A stretch of 64,000 nt of DNA from Viridibacillus arenosi (GCF_001955655.1 NZ_MSPW01000001.1:1-64000); one strand, 5' to 3'; positions 8,057 through 17,350 are shown, counted from the first letter of the stretch. Translations and numbers: made by a program. Notes: a model not told the origin generated them from the sequence alone.

Positions 8057-9706
8057 TTACGATCTTATAATTACATTTTCACTACTTCTTGTTTTAAGAA
8101 AAAATTCTAGGTGTTCTTTTAGAAATCCAACATAACGTTCGACCTCTTCTATTGTTGTGTATGGCGAGATTGCAAAAAATTTATGTGCATATACGGATAT
8201 CCGCTTGCTTGAGTTTGCTACTTCCACGAGACGTTGCTTTTTTGTATTTCCAAAGAAGACAGTATCTCGTTCGGCACCAATTACCTCTGCAAACTCGTCA
8301 TTAAATTGATTGATTTCTGTTATTTCTTCTACGGTTAAAAGTCCGTTCAATTCATCATTCCATATTGTCTTTTCAGGATAAAAACGGAATGTTGTAATCG
8401 GCGAAACTTCATTCGTGATCACCACATTCGAAACTTCTTTTATTAACGTCTCTCTAAATGTAATATTGACACGAATATAGTTGGCTAAAAGCTCTTGATA
8501 GCCTTCGATTCCAAATGCCAATAAAGACGCATAAATCGTCAAAGCACTTCCCATTCGCGAACACTCGAGCGTGTAGCCAGTATGATAGCTACCATAACTG
8601 CGATTCCCAACATACGGCGTTTCCTCTGCATCTAAATCAACATACTTAAGATACTCTCTGTTTTTGATTAAAAACAAACTCGTGATATATGGCGTTTGTC
8701 CAAGCTTATGGAAATCAAAGACCATACTATCTGCAAGCTTGATATGTTTAAACTTCTGTTGATAGGATTTCAATACCTCATTAACGTTGTTTTCAAATCG
8801 CAGAGGATTACTTTCAAAGTCGTAATTATTAAAGAAAGTATACATGCCACCCATAGCAGAGTCTGCATGGATATAGATTGGATATATGCCATTAGTGCGT
8901 TCCAATTCTTCTGCTATCCGCTTAATTCCCTCAATGTCATCAACCCCAAATGTATCAGTAGTTCCCATTGTGGCAAGGACATAAAGTGGAATGCCGCCTT
9001 TTGCAATAACATGCTCCATTTTTTCTTTTAAATCTTCTAGATTCATAGAATGATCAGCATTGACTTTCACGCGTATCATGTTTTCTACGCCAATCCCAGT
9101 TGCTTCTACAGATTTATACAAACTGTAGTGTGATAGCTCTGAACAGAAACAATAGAGATTTTGCGGTACACCACTTTGATTAGAGGACGGCGCGTAACGG
9201 GCAATGGCAAGACGTAAAGAGTTAAAGACAGCCCCTTGTCCTCCCCAAGTTGTATATCCTGCACTGATGCTTTCATCGTATCCTATAAGTTTGGATAGCA
9301 TACTAGTTACTTCAATTTCTGCTGTAGCCGCTGCTGGGCCTTCTACATCCCAAATATTGTTCCCATTGACAAGCACCATTACTAAATTCCCGATAATACT
9401 AGCAATATTCGGAAGAGGCGCTGCATTAGCTACATAATTTCTATTGACATACCGGTGTCCTTCTACCAATTTGAGAAGCTTCTGAATCACTTCCTCCATC
9501 GACACACCCGTTTTCGGAACATCAGCCTTTTGAATAACACGATTATAGTAATCCTCTGTGTACTCGGGCATTTCTCCTAGCGTTAGTTTGTTAGGGTCCT
9601 TTAATTCATCTATTTTCGTTAAAATTGTCCTAAAGTAAGACAATATTTCCTCTCTTTGAAAGTCATTCCCGTCCATACTAGGAAACAATTTTTGTACTTT
9701 CTTCAT
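8057..9706 (-). CDS. PLP-dependent group II amino acid decarboxylase
   Basis: A 549-residue fold-type I enzyme. The PLP lysine is K334 in DFHKLG, the aspartate that holds the pyridine nitrogen is D282 in HADSAMGG, and H193 in ELSHYS stacks on the cofactor. Members of this group remove the alpha-carboxyl of glutamate, aromatic amino acids or diaminobutyrate; the substrate is not obvious here. It differs clearly from the enterococcal tyrosine decarboxylase in the N-terminal third. Upstream lies a decayed neurotransmitter:sodium symporter gene in the same direction, a pairing that suggests amino acid import followed by decarboxylation. The gene itself appears intact. Confidence 0.85.
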   Translation of the reverse strand: MKKVQKLFPSMDGNDFQREEILSYFRTILTKIDELKDPNKLTLGEMPEYTEDYYNRVIQKADVPKTGVSMEEVIQKLLKLVEGHRYVNRNYVANAAPLPNIASIIGNLVMVLVNGNNIWDVEGPAAATAEIEVTSMLSKLIGYDESISAGYTTWGGQGAVFNSLRLAIARYAPSSNQSGVPQNLYCFCSELSHYSLYKSVEATGIGVENMIRVKVNADHSMNLEDLKEKMEHVIAKGGIPLYVLATMGTTDTFGVDDIEGIKRIAEELERTNGIYPIYIHADSAMGGMYTFFNNYDFESNPLRFENNVNEVLKSYQQKFKHIKLADSMVFDFHKLGQTPYITSLFLIKNREYLKYVDLDAEETPYVGNRSYGSYHTGYTLECSRMGSALTIYASLLAFGIEGYQELLANYIRVNITFRETLIKEVSNVVITNEVSPITTFRFYPEKTIWNDELNGLLTVEEITEINQFNDEFAEVIGAERDTVFFGNTKKQRLVEVANSSKRISVYAHKFFAISPYTTIEEVERYVGFLKEHLEFFLKTRSSENVIIRS

Positions 9707-9756
9707 TGTTTTAGCTCCTTGATGTTTTACTAAAAGTAGTTTTATTTTTAAAAAAT

Positions 9757-10143
9757 TTAAATCCCATTTGATAGACCTGCTGCATTAAGAACGATGATGA
9801 TGGCAATTGGAACTATATATTTTAAGAGAAAATAACAACTGTAAAAGAATATGTATCTTAACATTCGATCCTTGTTTTAATTTCGGCAAACAAATCTTCT
9901 TTTGAAATATTCCAGGATACAAAAATCGCGATCAATAATGCACCTACCTAAAGGCATCGAGATATCGCTGACTGCATAATCCATCAGGTCAAAGATGATC
10001 TGTTGGACATCTGTTAGCGCACCATACGAAAGACAGGATGGGACTTCAACTATAAAAATGAGAATATCAATAAGCCAAATGGCTTTCATGCGCTTAATCG
10101 AATCATTTTTAGTAACTGCAGCCACACCTTGCCCCTTTTGCAC
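9757..10143 (-). pseudogene. Remnant of a neurotransmitter:sodium symporter (NSS) transporter
   Basis: The first frame encodes AIWLIDILIFIVEVPSCLSYG and ends soon after a segment YAVSDISMPLG, matching the IPSALSYG and LPLGALLIAIFVGW regions of bacterial NSS transporters. The expected continuation GALLIAIFVSWNISKEDLF is found in another frame, and the C-terminal helix (YIVPIAIIIVLN) in a third, ending at 9757. The N-terminal ten or so helices are missing. At least two frameshifts and a large deletion make this non-functional. It lies directly upstream of the decarboxylase and probably once supplied its substrate. Confidence 0.8.
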
Positions 10144-10325
10144 TTTTTATCAGTTTTTGCCCAACATAAAAAAGAAGCTTTCCACAAGTTGAATCAACCT
10201 ATGAGAAGCACTTTTATATTTATCAGAGAGCAAGGTGAAAATCTTTATACTGCTAAACTGACCTTATTTTCAGCATCTTAACCCACTTTAGTTTCCGCAG
10301 CTTCAAAACCATGATTCCATGTAAA

Positions 10326-11447
10326 TTATAATTTGTTTACATCATCTTTTAACTCTACAAGACTCTCAGCTTCCAAAACAAGTTTTTGCATTGTATTTAG
10401 TTCATCATCACTAATTTCTATTAGTTCCTCAAACATTTCAACAGATTCTCGAGAGATAGAAGCTATCTCAACAATTGTTGTCATTATCTGATGAGAAGCA
10501 GAAGATAACTCTTCTGTACTTGCAGATGAATATTCATTATTTTCTGCAATGACCTTTGTAGTAGATAGAATCTCTTCAAACATGGTTCCAACCTCTACAA
10601 TGTTCGTATTTGTATCTTTAAATTCTTCAGTTCCCTGTTGCATTGACTTGACAACTATTTCAGTTTCTTCTTGAATATTCTTTACAATATTTGATACTTC
10701 AGAAGAAGACTGGCGTGATTGTTCGGCTAATTTTCGAACCTCATCAGCAACAACCGCAAATCCTTTACCATGTTCACCCGCACGGGCAGCTTCTATTGCC
10801 GCATTTAATGCCAATAAATTTATTTGTTCTGCAATCCCTGAAATCACTTTTACAATAGTGCCAATTTCGTGAGATTTTTCTCCGAGTTTATTTATTGCAT
10901 CAAATGTTCCATTTATCGTTTGATTAAACTGATCCATTTTCCCTAAGGAATCCTTGAGCTTCTCGTTTCCTTCTTGCGTCAATTCTAAAGTAGTATTTGA
11001 TTGAAATGAAATTTGATTTGATCTCACTGATAGATCTTCGATAGCCTGTGCCATTTCTTCCATAGATTCGGCACTTTCTTCTGTAGCTACTAATTGTTTC
11101 TGTAATCCTCTACCTACCTCATCGATTGCCGCTCTAACAATATCCCCTTTTTCAGAAGCATATTCTCCAATTTCAGCGAGATTTTCTCCTTTTTCATGTA
11201 CATTTTTTGAAAATAAATATTTTTTTTCCCTTGTACTGCTGAAAAACTCAATTAGTTGATTAAATACAGCATGATTAGAACTTTTTTCATCAACTTTACT
11301 TGCGATATTACCTGCTGATATTTCTTTCATTCCATTTATTATTTCTTTATTAATATGAAGATGATGTTTTAGTGAAAAATATCGGTAAGCAAAATACACC
11401 GCTACCACCATTAAGATAACAATTATTCCTAGCATAACAGCTTCCAT
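10326..11447 (-). CDS. Short methyl-accepting chemotaxis protein with one N-terminal helix
   Basis: A 373-residue receptor with a single membrane helix at residues 4-21, no extracellular sensing domain, and a cytoplasmic signalling domain. The universally conserved hairpin tip is at about residues 206-244 ([20 protein letters not shown]). It would couple to CheW/CheA in arrays. Because there is no ligand domain outside the cell, it may sense an internal or membrane-related signal, or rely on the 60-100 region. It is a single-gene unit with a typical binding site upstream. Confidence 0.9.
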   Translation of the reverse strand: MEAVMLGIIVILMVVAVYFAYRYFSLKHHLHINKEIINGMKEISAGNIASKVDEKSSNHAVFNQLIEFFSSTREKKYLFSKNVHEKGENLAEIGEYASEKGDIVRAAIDEVGRGLQKQLVATEESAESMEEMAQAIEDLSVRSNQISFQSNTTLELTQEGNEKLKDSLGKMDQFNQTINGTFDAINKLGEKSHEIGTIVKVISGIAEQINLLALNAAIEAARAGEHGKGFAVVADEVRKLAEQSRQSSSEVSNIVKNIQEETEIVVKSMQQGTEEFKDTNTNIVEVGTMFEEILSTTKVIAENNEYSSASTEELSSASHQIMTTIVEIASISRESVEMFEELIEISDDELNTMQKLVLEAESLVELKDDVNKL

Positions 11448-11504
11448 GATAAATATATCTCCTAACTCCTATTAATTATTGAATAAGACTCAATTATGAT
11501 TATT

Positions 11505-12215
11505 TTAAAGCTCCTTTATAAGGATATATGTTCCATCCGCTACATTTGCAGGAATACCATTCAACTTACTATTATCCAGATATTTATGAACAATATAATT
11601 TCCGTCTATATCTTTATATTTTTTCATATTATGATATTTTTCCATTACACGTATCGACTTCGGATTTGTCGCTTCACCTAAAACGGCCTTCACCCCTTGT
11701 GATGATGCCTTTGTTAGCAATTCATTTCCTAATTGTTGAATAATTTCGTGACGTTCATGTTCAGCTGTCACTCCTAACATGAATAGGTGTAATAACTCTC
11801 CATCTTCAATTTCTTTTCCGTTTCGTTTTTTATAATCTTCCATGAAACGTTTATCCACATCTTCCAGAACACGCAGAATTACATTCATATCATAAAAAGA
11901 ACCTTCAAATATATCTTCTCCGATAATCTCTGGTGCATTTGTATCTCCAGCAAGCACACCAACAACATTATTATTAATATCCAGAGCGACTGCGCAATAT
12001 CCCTGCTCTATTGTAGAGTCTAAATATTCCTTGGTAAACATATAGAAATCTTCATAACCTATATTTAATTGACCTACCATCGGTTCCTGAACCCATTTTC
12101 CTGAAACGTCCACTCCAATAAATGAGCGAGCCAGGCATTCAGCTGCTTTCTGAATTAAAGCTGTTTGTTCCTTCGTTATAATCTCATATGTATACAACTC
12201 TTGTGTTGTTTGCAC
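11505..12215 (-). CDS. GNAT-fold acyltransferase, unknown substrate
   Basis: A 236-residue protein with GNAT features: a central acidic beta strand and the acetyl-CoA-binding motif region HLFMLGVTAEHERHEIIQQL (about residues 145-165), followed by NPKSIRVMEKYH, a typical motif B. The N-terminal part (IIGEDIFEG region) is longer than in ribosomal acetyltransferases. It lies 57 bases downstream of a 122-residue protein in the same direction, so the two probably form one unit. The acceptor substrate is unknown. Confidence 0.75.
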   Translation of the reverse strand: MQTTQELYTYEIITKEQTALIQKAAECLARSFIGVDVSGKWVQEPMVGQLNIGYEDFYMFTKEYLDSTIEQGYCAVALDINNNVVGVLAGDTNAPEIIGEDIFEGSFYDMNVILRVLEDVDKRFMEDYKKRNGKEIEDGELLHLFMLGVTAEHERHEIIQQLGNELLTKASSQGVKAVLGEATNPKSIRVMEKYHNMKKYKDIDGNYIVHKYLDNSKLNGIPANVADGTYILIKEL

Positions 12216-12272
12216 TTATTGATCTTCCTTCCGAATTATAAAATAAAAATTTCTTTTCTATTGGACCTAACT

Positions 12273-12641
12273 TTACATAGAATGAGGTACTTTATCGATA
12301 AATGTACCTGTGAACTCAATTCTTTCAAGTGCATTCCTAATTTGCACTTGAGCAATTTTAGATGAAGGTTTTACTACAAGGATATCCTTAAAACCTAAGC
12401 TAGAATAAAATTGCATCGTTTGCTCCAACTGTGGTACAACCTTTGATGGAACAGTTGTTTGGTGAGTCCCATCGACAACAAACGTATAGTCTTTTCTTGA
12501 TACTTTATTAATCGTATCCTGTAAATCTATCATATAACCTTCTGCATCTTCCTCTTTCATTAATCCATGCACCTGTACATGAACTTCCTTCGAAACCTCA
12601 TGAATTGCCATTTTATATTTCTTTTTATCTACGACTATCAT
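12273..12641 (-). CDS. Unrecognised 122-residue protein, possibly STAS-like
   Basis: I do not recognise a specific family. The sequence alternates strands and helices (VHVQVHGLMKEEDAEGYMIDL, then DYTFVVDGTH) in a way that resembles SpoIIAA/STAS-like small proteins, but no key phosphorylatable serine motif is evident. A GAAGGG binding site lies eight bases before the ATG. It precedes the GNAT gene by 57 bases and is likely co-transcribed with it, so it may act on the same substrate or regulate the enzyme. Confidence 0.6.
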   Translation of the reverse strand: MIVVDKKKYKMAIHEVSKEVHVQVHGLMKEEDAEGYMIDLQDTINKVSRKDYTFVVDGTHQTTVPSKVVPQLEQTMQFYSSLGFKDILVVKPSSKIAQVQIRNALERIEFTGTFIDKVPHSM

Positions 12642-12716
12642 CTTTTAATTCCCTTCTTCTTTATGATCTGCTATACTACATTGTTAACATTTGCACGTTC
12701 TTCTCGTAGGAGTGTA

Positions 12717-12752
12717 ATAAAAAAAGCTATCCCAGATATAGATAAGATAGCC
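12717..12752 (-). terminator. Minus-strand terminator-like hairpin
   Basis: GCTATC and GATAGC flank a 14-base loop, followed on the minus strand by seven T. No intact minus-strand gene ends here; it may be left from a lost gene or stop read-through from the right. Confidence 0.6.
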
Positions 12753-12759
12753 AAATAAT

Positions 12760-13250
12760 CGTTATTATTCTTGGCAACCCGACTATCATTATCCAAGAGG
12801 ATTTTAGATTCGTAGCTTTGCGTCCTTACCTTTCAATAAGTTTGCCTTTTTCAATTTTTATAAATAGTACTAATCTCATGCTCATATATTACTACAACAT
12901 TATATATTACTTGTCATTTTTTGTCGAACTAGAATTACAAGAATTTTTTCTTAGTTTACATACGAAAAATGCCCCCCTCCTTATGCATGTTAAATTCCAT
13001 ATTTTGTAATATTAAAAAATCCATATTTTTCTAGAATAGTGTGTAGCTCTATTACTTATTTATTGTTCCTTTGGTATAGGATTACCTTGTAAATCTGCTC
13101 TACAGTGAGGGCGGATATCTGAACTGTAATCAAATAAATTATTTCCACTGGAAATTAGTAGTATAATCTATGATAAAGAATGAACTTTCGTTTTATAACA
13201 AAAGGGGAAGAGGTAAAATAGCCTTTTTCAACTAACAGGTACGTTAGTTA
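12760..13250. other. Intergenic region with a small inverted repeat
   Basis: Nearly 500 bases without a recognisable gene. At 13230-13249 AACTAAC and GTTAGTT flank AGGTAC, preceded by a GGGGAAGAGG stretch; similar TTCAACTAAC...GTTAGTT elements are scattered between genes in many bacilli. The rest is plain AT-rich sequence. Confidence 0.4.
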
Positions 13251-13270
13251 AATAAGAATTAAACAACTTA

Positions 13271-13308
13271 TAAAAGCCTTACTACAATAAAGTGTAGTAA
13301 GGCTTTTA
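13271..13308. terminator. Strong bidirectional hairpin
   Basis: Sixteen-base arms TAAAAGCCTTACTACA and the exact complement flank a six-base loop, with T-rich sequence following on the plus strand and A-rich before. There is no intact gene on the left for it to end on the plus strand; on the minus strand it follows the SorC-type remnant. Confidence 0.75.
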
Positions 13309-13392
13309 TATTTTTATATCAAAATCAAATAAATTTATTATCACTTTACGGTCTTAAAGCCAATTTGTACTGTTTGAAATAAAGTCGAGATG

Positions 13393-13695
13393 TTATTTAG
13401 CTGTTGTTTTACCAATGTACTTTTTAATTTGCTGTTCTCCATCTATTGGAGGGAATGCTATGGGGACAGCATTCAATTGATATTTTTCTTGTAGTGCTAA
13501 TTCAAGGTTAAAAGACTAATCTCTAGGATCGTTAATAACGATGTTCACGTAATTTTTTTCTTTGGCGTTCTTCAATAACTTCGAAACAGTAGGTCTAGAC
13601 AGATCGAGAGCTTTAGCGATTTCACCTTGAGTCTTATCTAAATCGTAATACATCCTTGCTACATCTACACTAAGTAAATCTTTATCATTGAACAT
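13393..13695 (-). pseudogene. Decayed N-terminal piece of a SorC/DeoR-type transcriptional regulator
   Basis: An ATG at 13695 with an AAAGGAG site begins a frame whose helix-turn-helix reads QGEIAKALDLSRPTVSKLL, typical of SorC-family regulators such as Bacillus DeoR. A stop follows at 13516-13518 after INDPRD. In the same frame the sequence goes on with LALQEKYQLNAV, the normal next segment, until another stop at 13393. The sugar-binding domain (over 200 residues) is missing. The gene is therefore both interrupted and truncated. Confidence 0.8.
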
Positions 13696-13955
13696 AATTA
13701 GCTCCTTTAATGTACTCGTAATAAATAATGATATGCTTCTTCAATGAAAGTCAGTTAAAAACCTTCATAGTATATGGTGTCCGTTGTCATTGGAATTGCA
13801 ATATGAGGGCGTTTCGGAAATCAAAAACAACTTAACGCTTTACTTTATATTATCGTTCAAGCAATACCAAAGAAGTGATTTAATTTCATTATATGGCGAC
13901 CTCAATTTGGAAAATATAATTCATGAAGTTATTGTAAACATCTTTAAAAGTATAC

Positions 13956-14402
13956 TTACTCCACAGTTCTATTAGTTGACATATTAAATTTTTGTAGTTC
14001 ATCAGATCTAAGACTATAAGAAACAACTTTCTTCTTCCACTGCTTAACTACATCAACGTTATTTTCGGGATTATAAACAAAGTAATTAACATCTTTTTTG
14101 CCCCTTTTTAAGTTGATGACAAATGGAGTTACATTAGTCTCTGGATGTAGGAATAATTTTTCATTGCCTGGAAATATATAATGTTTCTTTAAAAAGTTAG
14201 CTTCATTAAAATACTCAATAAATCTAATTTTTTCTTCCTCTTCTAAATGCTTTCCATTAAATGTTACAGTAACATCTTCTGAATCAAGTTTTTGATGAAG
14301 TTCAAATTTATCTAAAAACCATGCCACAAGTGCATTTGGAGGACTCATTAACAATTTGAAAATAATTCCAATCACTATCATAATAGCAACTGTCCATGTC
14401 AT
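13956..14402 (-). CDS. yfmQ: YfmQ family protein
   Basis: A 148-residue protein with one N-terminal membrane helix (residues 3-22) and a soluble domain containing YFNEANFLKKHYIFPGNE and LFLHPE, which I recognise from Bacillus YfmQ. Its function is not known. It is a single-gene unit with an AAGGAG site before the ATG. The 3' end overlaps a 62-codon open frame on the plus strand (from 13784) that has no convincing binding site and that I do not call. Confidence 0.8.
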   Translation of the reverse strand: MTWTVAIMIVIGIIFKLLMSPPNALVAWFLDKFELHQKLDSEDVTVTFNGKHLEEEEKIRFIEYFNEANFLKKHYIFPGNEKLFLHPETNVTPFVINLKRGKKDVNYFVYNPENNVDVVKQWKKKVVSYSLRSDELQKFNMSTNRTVE

Positions 14403-14797
14403 ATTATATCAACTCCTTCAATAATAATATCTGGTTACTATAGGCCAACATTTTAATAGTAAATAATATACTATCACAAAATAGTAATTTGCAAACAAGG
14501 GCTATTTTTAATAAGACACCATTACAACCCTCAAATCGGGCGCTAAAAACGTCCGATATCCCTTTGTATACAAATGTTAAATGAAAATCAATTCACTCAC
14601 ATAGCCACAAATAATTTTTAATTAGCCTATATGGATGTTTCATCAACTACCACTCAATGATAAAGGATTTATATTTTTATTAACCATCCAATTGGATTAT
14701 TTTTTGGCCATCCACTTATCTTAAGAATTAAATTTAAAATAAATGTTAATAACAAATTTTCTTAAAATATACGAGATGCTTCTCCAGAAGGAAATGT
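14403..14797. other. Intergenic region, one hairpin
   Basis: About 390 bases with no gene. ATCGGGCG and CGTCCGAT (14536-14558) can form a hairpin with one mismatch but no T-run follows. The end of the region presumably holds the terminator and trailer of the MocR-type gene, though no clear terminator is visible. Confidence 0.4.
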
Positions 14798-16228
14798 TTA
14801 CAAACAATTAAGAGCTTCTGCAAACCTTTTGATTCCTTCATCAATCGAATCTTCATCTTCTCTTGCGAAAGTAAAACGAACAAATCCATTTTTAGATCCC
14901 ATTGTAGAACCAGGAACATAAATGACGCCTTTTTTAATTGATTCTTCAAGTAATTGGATTTCATTAAAACTTTTAAGGATTTTACACCAAATATGAATAC
15001 CACCTTGAGGAATAGAATATTCCACCTGGTCTTTTAAATAAATATCAAGGCTTTTTATAATTTTATCTCTCCTTTTTTCTAATTCCTTAATTAAACGGTT
15101 TATATGAAAATTGAAATTTTCTGATTCTAAAAAATCATTTGCTATCCATTGTGTATAGCTAGAATGTCCAAAGTCAATTTGTTGCTTTGCATCGGATAAT
15201 CTTTCAATCACCGATGTTGGGCCAATAATCCACCCTATTCTTAATCCTGAGGCAACAATTTTGGACAAAGAACTAATGTATAATACGTTTCCGTTCTTAT
15301 CTATTGATTTAAGGGTAGGTATTTTATCTCCTGAAAAAGCTGTTAAACTATAAGGATCGTCTTCTACTACTGGAATCCCAAGCTTTGAGGATATATCTAA
15401 AATAGCTTCTCTTTTTTTTACATGCATTAAGGAACCCGTTGGATTTTGAAAATCTGGATTTAAAAAAATCATTTTAATACGGTGTTTTTTATATAATGAC
15501 TGCAAATCTTCAGGGTTAATTCCATCCCTATCGACAGGTAGATAATGTATTTGTATACCTGCTGATTTAAAAATCGGAAGATTATAATTGTAAGAAGGAT
15601 CTTCTATTGCTATTGAATCTCCAGGCTTTAACAAACATTGTACAATTAAATGTAATGCTTGTTGCGCTCCTGATGTTATAAGTATTGAAGAAGGATTAGT
15701 TTCGATTCCCCGACTTTTTTTTATATGTTTTGTAAGGGTTTTTCTTAGGATTTCACTCCCCTGTGGATGATCGTATCCTAGGCTTCCAATAAAAGAACGT
15801 GTTGAGGTTATCTCCCTTAAAAAGCTTTTTGGGAAAAGTTCTTCTGACAATTCACCTGTAGCTAAATTTATTAAATTATGTTCAACAGCTTCTTTTCTTA
15901 TTTTTTGTGTCACAGGTAGATTAGGTAAAAAAGAACCTGCCCCAATATACCTATTCCAGCTAGGAATTCGTTTTTTTGTTATACCCCATATATCTTTACT
16001 AATGGTAGTACCACTTCCTCTATTTCTTTCAATTAGCCCATTCGATTCTAATTCGTCATATGCATTTACCACAGTACTTCTATTTATTTCTAAAATATTT
16101 GCTAAATTCCTCTCAGATGGCAATGGTTTATCAGGTGGGAATGTACCATCTGCAATTCCCTTTTCAATATAATCTGCGAGTTGTTTATAGATAGCTTTTT
16201 TTGCTTTTCTATCAGGTTTCCAATCCAT
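14798..16228 (-). CDS. MocR/PdxR-type regulator (GntR HTH fused to aminotransferase domain)
   Basis: A 476-residue fusion: a GntR winged helix at residues 1-78 (PLPSERNLANILEINRSTV) and a fold-type I aminotransferase-like domain. PLP-site residues are present: N262 in QNPTG, D291 in EDDPYS, the Schiff-base lysine K323 in SLSK and R330. Proteins of this type (PdxR, GabR, YdfD) use PLP and an amino compound as effector and often regulate a neighbouring transporter or PLP synthesis gene. Here no divergent partner is nearby; the right-hand side is a 320-base gap and a tmRNA fragment. Its target may have been lost. Confidence 0.9.
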   Translation of the reverse strand: MDWKPDRKAKKAIYKQLADYIEKGIADGTFPPDKPLPSERNLANILEINRSTVVNAYDELESNGLIERNRGSGTTISKDIWGITKKRIPSWNRYIGAGSFLPNLPVTQKIRKEAVEHNLINLATGELSEELFPKSFLREITSTRSFIGSLGYDHPQGSEILRKTLTKHIKKSRGIETNPSSILITSGAQQALHLIVQCLLKPGDSIAIEDPSYNYNLPIFKSAGIQIHYLPVDRDGINPEDLQSLYKKHRIKMIFLNPDFQNPTGSLMHVKKREAILDISSKLGIPVVEDDPYSLTAFSGDKIPTLKSIDKNGNVLYISSLSKIVASGLRIGWIIGPTSVIERLSDAKQQIDFGHSSYTQWIANDFLESENFNFHINRLIKELEKRRDKIIKSLDIYLKDQVEYSIPQGGIHIWCKILKSFNEIQLLEESIKKGVIYVPGSTMGSKNGFVRFTFAREDEDSIDEGIKRFAEALNCL

Positions 16229-16550
16229 ATATACTCACCTCACAATTTCTATTAAACTTGCTTAAAATTTTCCAATTATCTTTTAGCATTGCCATTAAAG
16301 ATAAAAAAATTAATACTAATATAAATTTTACTTGTAATTAACCTTCCACTTTAAAATTCAATACACATTTTCTTATAAGAACCACATTGAAATGACATAG
16401 CCATTATTCAAAATAATAACGTTGTAAACAGGGGGTTCACCAGCTACAATTCAAGACAAGAATTACATGATTTGAACGGATTTTTCTGTTTTGATAAAAA
16501 GCGTAAAACCCTTATATATAAATGGTTAACCGCGTACTGTATGATATTAC
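16229..16550. other. Gap upstream of the MocR gene
   Basis: About 320 AT-rich bases with no recognisable gene. I checked it for the 5' half of tmRNA (the pairing partner of the 3' fragment and the tag reading frame) and did not find it. Confidence 0.45.
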
Positions 16551-16708
16551 GAGTAAGCCACCTGAGTCCCCGGCAAGAGATTTTTAGGTTAGTGTACAGG
16601 ACGCCTGCTTACTGGCTAATGATGTGTGAATCCTAAATAGGCAAGATACTCGCGTAGAAGCTTGAGTATTGGAGTTTCTGGACGAGGGTTCGACTCCCTC
16701 CGTCTCCA
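16551..16708 (+). ncRNA. ssrA: 3' fragment of tmRNA (ssrA remnant)
   Basis: The last part matches the tRNA-like end of Bacillus tmRNA: GTTTCTGGACG, then a T-arm GAGGG-TTCGACT-CCCTC and the acceptor strand CGTCTCCA, preceded by segments like AAATAGGCAAGATAC and GCGTAGAAGCTTGAGTA. The 5' acceptor half and the tag frame are missing, so this cannot be a working tmRNA. The T-stem is still fully paired. Such displaced 3' ends are normally left at the far boundary of an element integrated into ssrA; the 158-base length is more than a typical core, so a larger duplication is also possible. Misleading open frames on the minus strand here should be ignored. Confidence 0.8.
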
Positions 16709-16876
16709 TATTTAAAACTGTTATAAATGCAATTATTATTGTGTGACGTAAAGCATAAATTTCAAAATCAATTAGTGAGGAATGGATATCTGATGATGAG
16801 TTTTTTGTCACCGAATCTGCAATTTAGGAGAATAATAAACTCTTTCATCAATTGAAAAAAAGAACTTCGAATAAGA

Positions 16877-16910
16877 AAAACATAGGGAGGTTTTAGTCTT
16901 CCTATGTTTT
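16877..16910 (-). terminator. Terminator of the 49-residue gene
   Basis: AAAACATAGG.AAG arms pair with CTTCCTATGTTTT around a short loop, with a TTTTTC tail on the minus strand. It lies nine bases after the stop codon at 16919. Confidence 0.8.
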
Positions 16911-16918
16911 CATTCATA

Positions 16919-17068
16919 TTATTTATCTGTTTGTTTTTGCTTTTTTTTCAAATACTCCGCACGTATTTTTTCAAGTTGCTGCTTTTTATCAAATTTGGCA
17001 GGCTTAAGTTTTTCATGATACTTTGCCACAGCCACCTGACCTTTGGTATCCAATTGATATTTCCCCAC
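16919..17068 (-). CDS. Small conserved-looking 49-residue protein
   Basis: A short frame on the minus strand starting with GTG at 17068, with AGGTG six bases before it; another in-frame GTG at 17077 overlaps that site and is less likely. The product is highly charged (about 13 lysines): it begins MGKYQLDTKGQVAV, contains KYHEKLKPAKFDKK and ends in a helix QLEKIRAEYLKKK. The composition and the well-placed terminator argue for a real gene. It resembles small uncharacterised proteins of bacilli; function unknown. No membrane segment. Confidence 0.65.
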   Translation of the reverse strand: MGKYQLDTKGQVAVAKYHEKLKPAKFDKKQQLEKIRAEYLKKKQKQTDK

Positions 17069-17304
17069 TTTGTTCACCTACTTTTCTTGTCTTTAAAGAG
17101 AATCTATTCAACAAATATAATATACATTATTTTACTGAAGTAAACCTTTTTACTTTATTAGTATACTGCCTAACCTTGCATATATCAGTAAAAACTTAGT
17201 AAAATAATTCATAGCCAAATGGTATTCATTATACTTATCTTTACGACCTTAAATTTGCTGATTCATTTTAAAGTCATCAATCAATTCGCTAATTTTAACT
17301 AAAA

Positions 17305-17350
17305 TAAAAAACCTCTTCCAGTTATTTGTTATAAATAACTGGAAGAGAGT
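17305..17350 (-). terminator. Terminator downstream of pbpB
   Basis: Fifteen-base arms CTCTTCCAGTTATTT and the exact complement flank a short loop, followed on the minus strand by TTTTTTATTTT. It closes the displaced ftsL-pbpB unit. Confidence 0.85.

Noticed and set aside
13784-13975. 63-codon plus-strand frame overlapping the yfmQ 3' end
   Set aside because: TTG start without a binding site, no family resemblance, overlaps an established gene.
14746-15003. 85-codon minus-strand frame
   Set aside because: Another frame of the 3' end of the MocR-type gene and its trailer, no start signals.
16584-16811. 75-codon minus-strand frame beginning MTKNSSSDIHSS
   Set aside because: It runs across the tmRNA fragment in antisense; the GVEPSSR-like peptide is a familiar false translation of tmRNA/tRNA ends.
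17308-17350. Possible CRISPR-like or tandem repeat because of the two strong hairpins at 16877 and 17313
   Set aside because: The two hairpins differ in sequence and each follows a gene end; they are terminators. No regularly spaced direct repeats occur anywhere in the window.
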